Below are positions 8,690 to 16,844 of a DNA stretch of 64,000 nucleotides, piece by piece. Numbering within the stretch: the first letter of the stretch is position 1; the number at the start of each line of letters is the position of its first letter. The position numbers were made by a program, and so were the translations under genes. Source of the stretch: Varibaculum timonense_A (GTDB lineage Bacteria; Actinomycetota; Actinomycetes; Actinomycetales; Actinomycetaceae); NCBI RefSeq assembly GCF_027694345.1, contig NZ_JAQEVU010000003.1, forward strand, positions 62,001 to 126,000, in the 5' to 3' direction. The notes beneath the pieces were generated by a model. That model saw only the letters and a program-made list of their open reading frames with translations, made no database searches and had not been told where the DNA came from.

Positions 8690-9313
8690 TTAACGCGAGT
8701 AGTGCTCAACAACCATCTGCAGGTCGCAGACCACGGGAATTTCTTCGCGCTGAGGCAGACGCACATAGGTCGCTTGGAGCTGTTCTAAGTTCACATCCAG
8801 GTAGCCAGGAACATCGGGCAATACATCGCGGTGGGAACCGGCAGCAGCCACAATGAAAGGATCCTTGGTTTGGGACTTCGGACAAATCTGGATAACCTGT
8901 CCCGGCTTTACCCGGTAAGAGGGGCAATCAACCGGTTTGCCGTCTACCAGAACGTGGCGATGTACCACGGTCTGACGAGCCTGAGGCATGGTGCGAGCAA
9001 ATCCAGAGCGCAATACCAGGGCATCTAGGCGGGATTCTAGCAGCACAATCAGGTTTTCACCGGTCATGCCTTTCATCCGCCGGGCTTCCTCGAACAAGCG
9101 ACGCATCTGAGCTTCGCGGATATTGTATTGGGCGCGTAGACGCTGCTTTTCCTTTAGACGAATGGCGTAGTCGGATTCGCTGCGGCGGCGAGCCCGCCCA
9201 TGTTCACCCGGCCCATAGGGGCGACGTTCAAAGTAACGCTGTGCTTTAGGGGTTAAGGCAATCCCCAAAGCCCGAGATAGACGAACCTGCTTACGTGCAC
9301 GCTTATTTCCCAT
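8690..9313 (-). CDS. rpsD: 30S ribosomal protein S4
   Basis: Primary 16S rRNA-binding protein of the small subunit. The 207-residue sequence contains the S4 N-terminal segment (RLSRALGIALTPKAQRYFERRPYGPGEHG) and the S4 RNA-binding domain (LDALVLRSGFARTMPQARQ, HVLVDGK). It is a stand-alone rpsD far from the alpha operon, which is common in Actinomycetota. AGGAGA lies 8 bases upstream of the ATG. The roughly 110 bp leader contains strong hairpins (separate entry). Confidence 0.98.
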   Translation of the reverse strand: MGNKRARKQVRLSRALGIALTPKAQRYFERRPYGPGEHGRARRRSESDYAIRLKEKQRLRAQYNIREAQMRRLFEEARRMKGMTGENLIVLLESRLDALVLRSGFARTMPQARQTVVHRHVLVDGKPVDCPSYRVKPGQVIQICPKSQTKDPFIVAAAGSHRDVLPDVPGYLDVNLEQLQATYVRLPQREEIPVVCDLQMVVEHYSR

Positions 9314-9350
9314 TTAGTTTTCTCCTGTATGTTTCCGATATTTATCATTT

Positions 9351-9411
9351 CACCGGTCAGACCGGTGGGGTCACCACGCGGGCTAAGACCCCAGGGTTGT
9401 CTGGAGACAAC
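9351..9411 (-). promoter_or_regulatory. Hairpin-rich leader between rarA and rpsD
   Basis: Three inverted repeats lie in the gap: CACCGG/CCGGTG (9351-9367), GGGGTC/GACCCC (9367-9372 with 9387-9392) and GTTGTC/GACAAC (9396-9401 with 9406-9411). They could be the rarA terminator, an rpsD 5' leader used for S4 autoregulation, or both. Sequence alone does not decide. Confidence 0.45.
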
Positions 9412-9425
9412 TGTCTTAGGTTAGC

Positions 9426-10778
9426 TTATTTTTGTTCCCCATTGCCATTGGCCAAAATGCCACGAATGGTATGCAAACGCTTAGACACCAAATCTTCGTA
9501 CCCGTTATCACTGGGGTGATAATACTGAGTTCCAACTAAAGATGCAGGTAAATAGGTTTGCTTCACGATGTGGTGCGGATAATCGTGCGCATATTTATAG
9601 CCGGACACTCCCAATTTGCTAGCTCCAGGGTAATGAGAATCACGCAGCGGAGCAGGTACAGCATCACTTTTTCCGGCGCGTACATCTTTAATAGCGGCTT
9701 CGATACCCAGATAGGAGGCATTGGATTTCGGGGCGGTAGCAACCGCGATAGCGGCCTGGGCTAATATAATTCGTCCCTCCGGCATTCCAATCATCTGGAC
9801 AGCCTGGGCAGCGGCCACCGCTACTTCCAGAGCCTTCGGATCTGCCATCCCCACGTCCTCGCTGGCGCAAATCATTATTCGCCGGGCAATAAAACGCGGA
9901 TCTTCTCCCCCTTCAATCATGCGCGCCAAATAATGCAAGCTAGCATCCACATCTGAGCCCCGCATCGATTTAATAAAAGCACTAATCACGTCATAATGGT
10001 CATCACGGTCATATTTAACTACCGCCGCATCGGCGGCCAACGAAACATCGTCAATGCTAATAGCACTGCGGTTTTGCGCTAAAGCACCCTCGGCCGCTGC
10101 CTCAAGTAAAGTCAGCGTCTTTCTGGCATCGGCTCCCCCCAAATCTGCCAGCGAGTCTAAGACTTCCTCGCTAGCAGTAACTTTCCCGTCAAGGCCGCGT
10201 TTATCTATTAGGGCGCGGCGGGAAAGCTCAATAACGTCCTGTTTAGTTAGGGGATTTAGAGTGAGCAGCAAAGAACGAGACAATAGCGGCGACACTATAG
10301 AAAAGGCGGGATTTTCAGTGGTAGCTGCCACCAGAATTACCCAAGAGTTTTCTACCGCCGGAAGCAGGGCATCTTGCTGAGATTTAGAAAAACGATGTAC
10401 CTCATCGACAAACAACACGGTTTGTTTACCGGTGGCTCGTAGCTGCTGGCGTGCCTCCTTTATCACTGCCCGCACTTCTTTAACCCCGGCCGAAACCGCG
10501 CTGACCTCAACGAAATTTCGCTGTGAGGCGGTGGCAACCAGGTAGGCAAGTGTGGTTTTCCCAGTACCCGGCGGCCCGTAAAAAATAATAGAGCTAACCT
10601 GTCCGGCGCTGCCTTGGGGTTTTAAAAGCCGCTGCAAGGGAGATGCCGGTTCTAGCAGGTGAGATTGCCCCACGACCTCGGCAACCGAAGTGGGACGCAT
10701 TCTCACCGCTAAGGGAGCCGAGGATGAATATACAGGAATCCCCTGCTCACTGTAAGAGGTCTGCTGGAAAAGATCCAC
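9426..10778 (-). CDS. rarA: Replication-associated recombination protein A (AAA+ ATPase)
   Basis: A 450-residue MgsA/RarA/WHIP-family ATPase acting at stalled replication forks. Visible motifs are Walker A GPPGTGKTT (about residues 68-76), Walker B VLFVDEVHRFSK, sensor-1 region AATTENPAF, an arginine-finger region, and the C-terminal tetramerisation domain (AMRGSDVDASLHYLARM-like, GVSGYKYAHDYP). The start is GTG at 10778 and overlaps the stop of the upstream Sua5 gene as TAGTG. No truncation seen. Confidence 0.95.
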   Translation of the reverse strand: MDLFQQTSYSEQGIPVYSSSAPLAVRMRPTSVAEVVGQSHLLEPASPLQRLLKPQGSAGQVSSIIFYGPPGTGKTTLAYLVATASQRNFVEVSAVSAGVKEVRAVIKEARQQLRATGKQTVLFVDEVHRFSKSQQDALLPAVENSWVILVAATTENPAFSIVSPLLSRSLLLTLNPLTKQDVIELSRRALIDKRGLDGKVTASEEVLDSLADLGGADARKTLTLLEAAAEGALAQNRSAISIDDVSLAADAAVVKYDRDDHYDVISAFIKSMRGSDVDASLHYLARMIEGGEDPRFIARRIMICASEDVGMADPKALEVAVAAAQAVQMIGMPEGRIILAQAAIAVATAPKSNASYLGIEAAIKDVRAGKSDAVPAPLRDSHYPGASKLGVSGYKYAHDYPHHIVKQTYLPASLVGTQYYHPSDNGYEDLVSKRLHTIRGILANGNGEQK

Positions 10779-11401
10779 TAGAGCATTACATCCGAAAGAT
10801 CGCCGGCACCCTGGCGCACTACCTCGGGAACTTCTCCAGTGAGGTCAATAACTGTCGTAGGCAGAGGTTCTTCTACTGGTCCTTCAATAACCGCATCTAG
10901 GAGGTAACCGATTTCATCACGAATTTCCCAGCCGTTAGCTTCTGGAACTTCCTTGTCCGGCAAAATCAAAGTGGAGGACATTAACGGCTCCCCCAGTTCT
11001 TCTACTAGCGCCAAGGTGGTTACATGATTAGGAATTCGTGCCCCCACGGTCTTTTTCTTGGGATTAACCATAATCCGTGGTACCGCCTTGTCGCCCTTCA
11101 TAATAAAGGTAAACGGTCCGGGGGTAAGCCGGTTTATCAGCTTAAACGCCGAATTATCTACGATTACCAGCTTGCCCAGTTGCTTAAAATCGTGGCAAAT
11201 CAGGGTGAAGTTGTGGGTTTTAGGCAGCTTGCGGATAGTTTGAATCCGTTCCAGCCCCGCTTTATTTCCAAGTTTGCATCCGAGGGCATATCCCGAATCG
11301 GTAGGATAGGCGATTACCCCTCCATCTCGGATAATGTCAGCAGCTTTAGTGATTAGCCGCGCTTGTGGATTTACGGGGTGAATATCAATATAGGCAACCA
11401 T
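10778..11401 (-). CDS. Sua5/YciO/YrdC-family protein, probable threonylcarbamoyl-AMP synthase
   Basis: A 207-residue protein with the YrdC fold: AADIIRDGGVIAYPTDSGYALGC near the N-terminus, the RKLPKTHNFTLICHDF strand, TPGPFTFIMKG and VGARIPNH. The family makes L-threonylcarbamoyladenylate for the t6A37 modification of ANN-decoding tRNAs. The YPTDSGYALGC motif (rather than YPTETVYGLG) is that of the YciO branch, so its activity in t6A synthesis is less certain than for canonical TsaC. It is coupled to rarA by a 1-base overlap. Confidence 0.8.
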   Translation of the reverse strand: MVAYIDIHPVNPQARLITKAADIIRDGGVIAYPTDSGYALGCKLGNKAGLERIQTIRKLPKTHNFTLICHDFKQLGKLVIVDNSAFKLINRLTPGPFTFIMKGDKAVPRIMVNPKKKTVGARIPNHVTTLALVEELGEPLMSSTLILPDKEVPEANGWEIRDEIGYLLDAVIEGPVEEPLPTTVIDLTGEVPEVVRQGAGDLSDVML

Positions 11402-11510
11402 GTCTTTAGTCTAGCAACCTTAGAAAAATCGTTTGCCTGCCCGTCCTATGCAGCTTCCGATAAATCCTTTCCACAAAGCTTTGTTTTTCAGCTCCTTAAA
11501 ACTTTTAGCG

Positions 11511-11516
11511 TATTAT
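11511..11516 (+). promoter_or_regulatory. Possible -10 element of the rnpB promoter
   Basis: TATTAT lies 8 bases before the first base of the RNase P P1 stem, the spacing expected for a -10 box. The -35 is poor (T-rich stretch at 11481-11490). Confidence 0.4.
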
Positions 11517-11523
11517 TGACCAA

Positions 11524-11872
11524 GATCAGCCGGCCGGGCGGCCGCGGCTAGTGATAGTCGAGGAAAGTCCGGGCTCCATAGGACAGGATGATGGCTAACA
11601 GCCACCCGGGGTGACCCGCGGGCTAGTGCCGCAGAAAACAAACCGCCACGCCTCGCGTGGTAAGGGTGAAAAGGTGGTGTAAGAGACCACCAGGGGTCGA
11701 GGTGACTTGACTCGCTAGGTAAACCCCATCCGGAGCAAGACCAAGCAGCAAGCCAGGTTGTCCGCCTTTAGCTTGCGGGTAGGTTGCTTCAGGCGTGCGG
11801 TAACGTACGTCGTAGATAGATGGTCGCCACTGGCTTTGCCAGTACAGAACCCGGCTTATAGGCCGGCTGATC
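11524..11872 (+). ncRNA. rnpB: RNase P RNA, bacterial type A
   Basis: Catalytic RNA of RNase P, which trims tRNA 5' leaders. Recognised from the conserved GAGGAAAGTCCGGGCTCC segment (about 11559-11576), the GGTGAAAAGGTGG core and the 3' ACAGAACCCGGCTTATAG segment. Twelve bases at 11524-11535 (GATCAGCCGGCC) pair exactly with 11861-11872 to form the terminal P1 helix and fix the ends to within a few bases. The length of about 349 nt fits type A. It is convergent with the acyl-CoA synthetase, whose stop codon begins 3 bp beyond the P1 helix. Confidence 0.96.
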
Positions 11873-11874
11873 TA

Positions 11875-13692
11875 CTATTTTTGTTCCCTCTTGGTAAACA
11901 AATCCTCGATTTGTTCCGCATAGGCAGCTCGAATCCGGTCGCGTTTGATTTTTAGCGAGGGCGTAAGCATCCCATTTTCGATAGTCCAATCGGTGGTAAG
12001 CACCTTGATCTTACGGATAGATTCCGCCCTTGATACCGCCCGATTGGTACGCTGAACCGCCCGCTGCAAGGCTTCCAGTACCCGGGTATCTCGAGCCGCG
12101 CGGGTAATGTCCATCTGCTCGATTCCATGATTCTTTAACCAGGTAGGAAGCATTTCTTTGTCGATAGTGACCAAGGCAGCAACGAAAGGTTTATTATCGC
12201 CAACTACCATAACCTGTGAAATCAGCGGGTGTCCTTTAAGACGTTCTTCTAGGACGGCGGGGGCAACATTCTTGCCGCCAGCAGTAACAATGATCTCTTT
12301 GGCGCGCCCGGTAATTTTGACATTCCCATCTGCATCGATTTGCCCAAGATCTCCGGTTTTGAACCAGCCGTCCTCGGTAAAAGCTTCCTTGGTGAGTTCT
12401 GGTTCCCCATGATAGCCCCGCATAATCGAGCCGCCCCGGGCTTGCAGCTCTCCGCCCTCTCCTAGGCGTACTTCGTTACAAAGAAGCGGCTGCCCCACAT
12501 ACCCGGTTTTGTTCCCTATCCGCTCGGACATGGTTAGCGGACCGGTGGTTTCCGTAGCACCGTATCCTTGCAGGACTTCGATTCCACATCCGATAAAGAA
12601 GCGACCGAGACGTTCAGCCATGGGTGCACCTCCAGAAACGATTCCCTGTAGGTTGCCCCCTAGCAGTTTACGGATTTTATTTAGAACTAGCTTACGTGCC
12701 AAAGCTATCTTTATTTTGTGAGCGAAAGTGATCTCTTTACCCGATTCTTGCAGGCGCGCCCAGTGTTCCGCAGTGCGGGCAGCCAGGCGGAAAATCCTAA
12801 GCTTAATTCCCGAACCAGCGGTGGCATCAGCAGCGTTATAGACTTTTTCTAAAACGCGAGGCACTACTAGCAAAGCATTGGGCTTAAAGGTTTGCATATC
12901 CTGGACGATGGTTTTGGCATTGGGCAAAAATGCGCCAGTTCCATGACCAACCAGCTGCTGATACCCCAAGAATCGCGCGAGTACATGGGCTACTGGCAGG
13001 AAGTAAATAACCCGCGCCCCCGGATCAAAAACCCATTCATTCCAGCTACGCTTTTCGATTACGGAATTCATAGGGCGAAGGAAGTTAGCGTGAGTCATTT
13101 CAACGCCTTTAGGACGTCCGGTTGTCCCGGAAGTAAACACAATCGTGCAAAGATCCTCTAGCTGTATCTGTTCCAGGCGCTGATCTAACTGGGCAGGGCT
13201 AAGTGCGCGACCGTGTTCCAATAATCTAGTTAAACCAGAATCATCTAAAGAGAAAACCTCCGAGATTTGTCCGGCAAGTTCTGGTTCTTTAGCTAATTGG
13301 CGCACCATTACAGCTTGCGCCGTAGTATCGGTAATTACCGCCTTTACCTGTGCTTTTTGGGTAATCCATTTGATTTGTTCATAGGAGTCAGTTTCATAAA
13401 TGGGAACGGTAACTAGACCGGCAGCTTGGGCTCCCAAATCCATAATCATCCACTCGTAGCTGGTTGAACCTAAAATAGAGACCGCTTCTCCGGGTTTAAG
13501 CCCCAAGCCTATCCAGCCAAGACCGGCGGCACGAATATCGCTGGCTAATGCGGAAGCAGATATTTTTTCCCAGGCAGCCCCTAGGGCTGAGGGGCGCTCT
13601 ACCGCAATTTCACGAGGACGTTTGCGCCCACGGTCTAATACAGCTGCGACCACCGAGGTGAATTGCATTAAATCGATAAGCGGTGCTCCCAT
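11875..13692 (-). CDS. Long-chain acyl-CoA synthetase (FadD15-like AMP-binding enzyme)
   Basis: A 605-residue ANL-superfamily enzyme that activates fatty acids to acyl-CoA via acyl-AMP. Motifs: P-loop-like IVFTSGTTGRPKGVEMTH (about residue 185), QGYGATETTGP, the hinge/adenylate motif DGWFKTGDLG and the C-terminal KEIIVTAGGKNVAP, typical of the FadD15/AMP-dependent group in Actinomycetota. GGAG lies 8 bases before the ATG. A homologous gene lies at 23367-25280 on the other strand. The fatty acid preferred cannot be read from sequence. Confidence 0.92.
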   Translation of the reverse strand: MGAPLIDLMQFTSVVAAVLDRGRKRPREIAVERPSALGAAWEKISASALASDIRAAGLGWIGLGLKPGEAVSILGSTSYEWMIMDLGAQAAGLVTVPIYETDSYEQIKWITQKAQVKAVITDTTAQAVMVRQLAKEPELAGQISEVFSLDDSGLTRLLEHGRALSPAQLDQRLEQIQLEDLCTIVFTSGTTGRPKGVEMTHANFLRPMNSVIEKRSWNEWVFDPGARVIYFLPVAHVLARFLGYQQLVGHGTGAFLPNAKTIVQDMQTFKPNALLVVPRVLEKVYNAADATAGSGIKLRIFRLAARTAEHWARLQESGKEITFAHKIKIALARKLVLNKIRKLLGGNLQGIVSGGAPMAERLGRFFIGCGIEVLQGYGATETTGPLTMSERIGNKTGYVGQPLLCNEVRLGEGGELQARGGSIMRGYHGEPELTKEAFTEDGWFKTGDLGQIDADGNVKITGRAKEIIVTAGGKNVAPAVLEERLKGHPLISQVMVVGDNKPFVAALVTIDKEMLPTWLKNHGIEQMDITRAARDTRVLEALQRAVQRTNRAVSRAESIRKIKVLTTDWTIENGMLTPSLKIKRDRIRAAYAEQIEDLFTKREQK

Positions 13693-13848
13693 TGGCGAAT
13701 CTCCAATTCATAATAGATTACGCTTCCGTAGGCTAGCATAGGAAACTTCATTTAGCCGCCTAAGTAGGTAGTTTACGGGACTTTTTTACCTTGCATATCC
13801 CAAAATACCTGCTAATCCCAAGCTTCAAGACATAGGATAATCATAACG

Positions 13849-13874
13849 TTTCTTAGGTTTCCTTCCCTAAGAAA
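13849..13874 (-). terminator. Hairpin downstream of uvrA
   Basis: TTTCTTAGG (13849-13857) pairs with CCTAAGAAA (13866-13874) around an 8-base loop, about 90 bp after the uvrA stop in the 270 bp gap before the acyl-CoA synthetase gene. It is a probable terminator. I see no other feature in this gap. Confidence 0.5.
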
Positions 13875-13965
13875 AGCGGAAATAACTAACGATTGCTATC
13901 AAGAAATCGTCGGCGGTTTGTTAGGAAGCCTGCTAAACAGGTAATCAGACAGCTATTCCAAAACC

Positions 13966-16797
13966 TTAGAGAAGTTGCCGAAGATATTGCCCGGTGTAAG
14001 AAGCCTTCACTTTTGCAACTTGTTCCGGGGTACCTTGGGCGACCAAAGTTCCCCCGCCGTCTCCGCCCTCGGGACCTAAATCAATTACCCAATCGGCACA
14101 CTTAATCACATCCAGATTGTGTTCGATTACGATAACCGAGTTGCCTTTGTCCACCAAGGACTGCAACACCAGCATTAATTTGCGAATATCTTCCAGGTGT
14201 AGCCCGGTGGTGGGTTCATCGAGGACATAAATAGTGCGTCCATTGGAGCGGCGCTGGAGTTCACTGGCTAGTTTTACCCGCTGGGCTTCCCCACCGGAAA
14301 GAGTGGTGGCGCTTTGTCCGAGACGCAAATACCCTAATCCCACCTCTACCAGGGTGTTCAGGTGACGAGAAATCTTGTTTATCGGAGCAAAAAATTCTGC
14401 CGCTTCGCTGATTGGCATATCGAGCACTTCGGCTACTGATTTACCCCGGTATTTGATCTCTAAAGTTTCCTGGTTATAGCGCGCCCCCTCGCAGACTTCG
14501 CAAGGTACATACACGTCCGGCAGGAAGTTCATTTCAATCTTAAGCGTGCCATCTCCTTTACAAGCCTCGCAGCGCCCTCCTTTGACGTTGAAGGAAAAAC
14601 GGCCCGGACCGTATCCGCGCAGCTGCGCCTCGGGAGTTTGGGCAAAGAGGGCGCGCACCGCGTCCCACACCCCGGTATAGGTGGCGGGGTTAGAACGGGG
14701 ATTGCGTCCAATCGGACTTTGATCTACGTGCACCACCTTGTCCAAGTGTTCGATACCTTCAATTCCTTTATGGCGACCGGGAACTACTTTTTTGCGTTGC
14801 AACTTTGCCGCTAAAGCCTCATACATTATCTGGTTAATCAAAGTAGATTTTCCAGAACCAGATACCCCGGTGACCAGTACTAACTTACCTAGAGGGATCG
14901 AAACGTCGAGATTTTTCAGGTTATTTTCCCGCGCCCCAATAATTTTTATTTGTCGATCTTTTTCAATCTTGCGCCGTTTTTTGGGGACTGCAATCTGCTT
15001 TTTACCGGTTAGATACTGTCCGGTAAGAGAGCGCTTACAGTCAGCAATCCCCGCTACCGGCCCAGAATAGAGAACCTCTCCCCCGTGCTCTCCGGCTTCC
15101 GGGCCAATATCGACTATCCAGTCGCTAGCGCGGATAGTGTCCTCGTCATGTTCTACCACCAATAAAGTGTTTCCGAGGTCGCGGAGCTTCTTTAGGGTTT
15201 CGATTAGCTTGTGGTTATCGCGCTGGTGCAAACCAATTGAGGGCTCATCCAGCACATAAAGTACCCCTACCAGGCCGGAACCAATCTGGGTAGCCAGGCG
15301 AATCCGCTGGGCTTCGCCCCCGGAGAGCGTGGCTGCTCCCCGCGCCAAAGTTAAATAGCCTAGGCCCACGTCTTTTAGGAACTGTAACCTGGCTTTTACC
15401 TCTTTAAGAATCGGTTCGGCAATCTTCTTCGCCGCCCCCTGTAAGCGCAATTTAGATAAGTAATCACTGGAGGCAGTGATAGACAGCTTCGTCAATTCTG
15501 CGATATTCAGGTCTCCGATTCTCACCGCCAATACTTCCGGCTTTAGACGGTCACCGTGACAGGTAGAGCAGGGAACTTGGCGCATATAACCCTCGTAACG
15601 CGCACGCATTACCTCGGATTCGGTTTCCTCCCGTTTGCGCATAATCCAAGGAATCGCGCCCTCGAACCCGGAAGAATAGGTGCGCATCCTGCCCCAACGA
15701 TTCTTAAACTTTACTTTTACCTGGTAGTCGCGTCCTTTTAACAGTGCTTTCTTTTGGGAGGACGAGAGGTCGCGGAAAGAGGTGTCTAGGTCGAATCCAA
15801 GCTCTTTCCCTAGCGCGGAAACCATGCTGAGCAGATACTTATTCTTGGTGGACCAGGGGGCAATCGCGCCCTCAGAAATTGAAAGCTCCGGGTTGGGAAC
15901 CACCAGTTCCGGATCAACTTCCAGGTGAGACCCTAGCCCTGAACAGTCTGGACACGCTCCATAGGGGGCATTGAAAGAGAAGGTGCGGGGCTCTATTTCT
16001 TCAAGCTGCAAGGGGTGATCATTGGGACAGGCACGATTTTCAGAAAAACGCCGATAACGATTTACATCCGTCTCCTCCAAGTCTACAAAATCGATTACCA
16101 CCAGCCCTTGCGCTAATTTAAGCGCGGTTTCTATCGAGTCGGAAAGCCGGGTCCGCACCCCTTCTTTTATAACCAGGCGATCTACGCGCACAAAAATATC
16201 GTGCTTAATTTGGCGTTCTAGCTTGGGGGGCTGGGTCAGACGCACGGTTTCCCCATCCACCACTGCCGCCGAGAACCCCTGGGTTACCAAATCGGCAAAT
16301 AGCTCGCTGTATTCGCCTTTGCGTCCGCGTACCAGTGGAGCTAAGACCTGAAATCTGGTTTTTTCCGGCAAAGTCAGCAGCTGATCAACGATTTGTCCCG
16401 CGGTTTGTGCCTGAATCTTTTCCCCGCACACCGGACAGTGGGCTTGCCCAGCGCGCGCATACAGCAAACGGAGATAATCATAGACCTCGGTAATTGTACC
16501 TACGGTAGAACGCGGATTACGGGAGGTGGATTTTTGGTCAATAGAGACTGCGGGGGAAAGACCGCCGATAAAATCCACATCCGGTTTATCCAGACGACCT
16601 AAAAACTGGCGGGCATAGGAGGAAAGAGATTCCACATAGCGGCGTTGTCCCTCGGCAAAAATGGTGTCAAATGCCAGCGAGGATTTCCCCGAGCCAGACA
16701 GCCCGGTAAACACCACCATCTTGTCACGCGGAATCTCAATGCCTACATTGCGCAGATTGTGTTCGCGTGCCCCTTTAACTACCAGTTTTTCATCCAC
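13966..16797 (-). CDS. uvrA: Excinuclease ABC subunit A
   Basis: Damage-recognition ATPase of nucleotide excision repair. The 943-residue protein has two ABC ATPase modules: Walker A GLSGSGKSS near residues 32-40 and GVSGSGKST in the second half, ABC signatures (TLSGGEAQRIRLA and TLSGGEAQRVKLA), and the CXXC zinc modules (CPVCGEK, CPDCSG, CEACKG, CEVCEG). The start is GTG at 16797. A LexA-type box sits 13 bp upstream, so SOS induction is likely. Length and motifs are complete. Confidence 0.98.
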   Translation of the reverse strand: MDEKLVVKGAREHNLRNVGIEIPRDKMVVFTGLSGSGKSSLAFDTIFAEGQRRYVESLSSYARQFLGRLDKPDVDFIGGLSPAVSIDQKSTSRNPRSTVGTITEVYDYLRLLYARAGQAHCPVCGEKIQAQTAGQIVDQLLTLPEKTRFQVLAPLVRGRKGEYSELFADLVTQGFSAAVVDGETVRLTQPPKLERQIKHDIFVRVDRLVIKEGVRTRLSDSIETALKLAQGLVVIDFVDLEETDVNRYRRFSENRACPNDHPLQLEEIEPRTFSFNAPYGACPDCSGLGSHLEVDPELVVPNPELSISEGAIAPWSTKNKYLLSMVSALGKELGFDLDTSFRDLSSSQKKALLKGRDYQVKVKFKNRWGRMRTYSSGFEGAIPWIMRKREETESEVMRARYEGYMRQVPCSTCHGDRLKPEVLAVRIGDLNIAELTKLSITASSDYLSKLRLQGAAKKIAEPILKEVKARLQFLKDVGLGYLTLARGAATLSGGEAQRIRLATQIGSGLVGVLYVLDEPSIGLHQRDNHKLIETLKKLRDLGNTLLVVEHDEDTIRASDWIVDIGPEAGEHGGEVLYSGPVAGIADCKRSLTGQYLTGKKQIAVPKKRRKIEKDRQIKIIGARENNLKNLDVSIPLGKLVLVTGVSGSGKSTLINQIMYEALAAKLQRKKVVPGRHKGIEGIEHLDKVVHVDQSPIGRNPRSNPATYTGVWDAVRALFAQTPEAQLRGYGPGRFSFNVKGGRCEACKGDGTLKIEMNFLPDVYVPCEVCEGARYNQETLEIKYRGKSVAEVLDMPISEAAEFFAPINKISRHLNTLVEVGLGYLRLGQSATTLSGGEAQRVKLASELQRRSNGRTIYVLDEPTTGLHLEDIRKLMLVLQSLVDKGNSVIVIEHNLDVIKCADWVIDLGPEGGDGGGTLVAQGTPEQVAKVKASYTGQYLRQLL

Positions 16798-16809
16798 ACC
16801 TCTATCCTA

Positions 16810-16823
16810 CGAACAAACGTTCT
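16810..16823 (-). promoter_or_regulatory. Candidate LexA (SOS) box upstream of uvrA
   Basis: On the plus strand CGAAC-AAAC-GTTCT, i.e. AGAAC-N4-GTTCG in the direction of uvrA. The Actinomycetota/Bacillota SOS box is CGAAC-N4-GTTCG, so nine of ten half-site bases match. It ends 13 bp before the uvrA GTG, and uvrA is a classic LexA target. Confidence 0.7.
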
Positions 16824-16844
16824 ATTTTGCATTTTTGCAGATAG

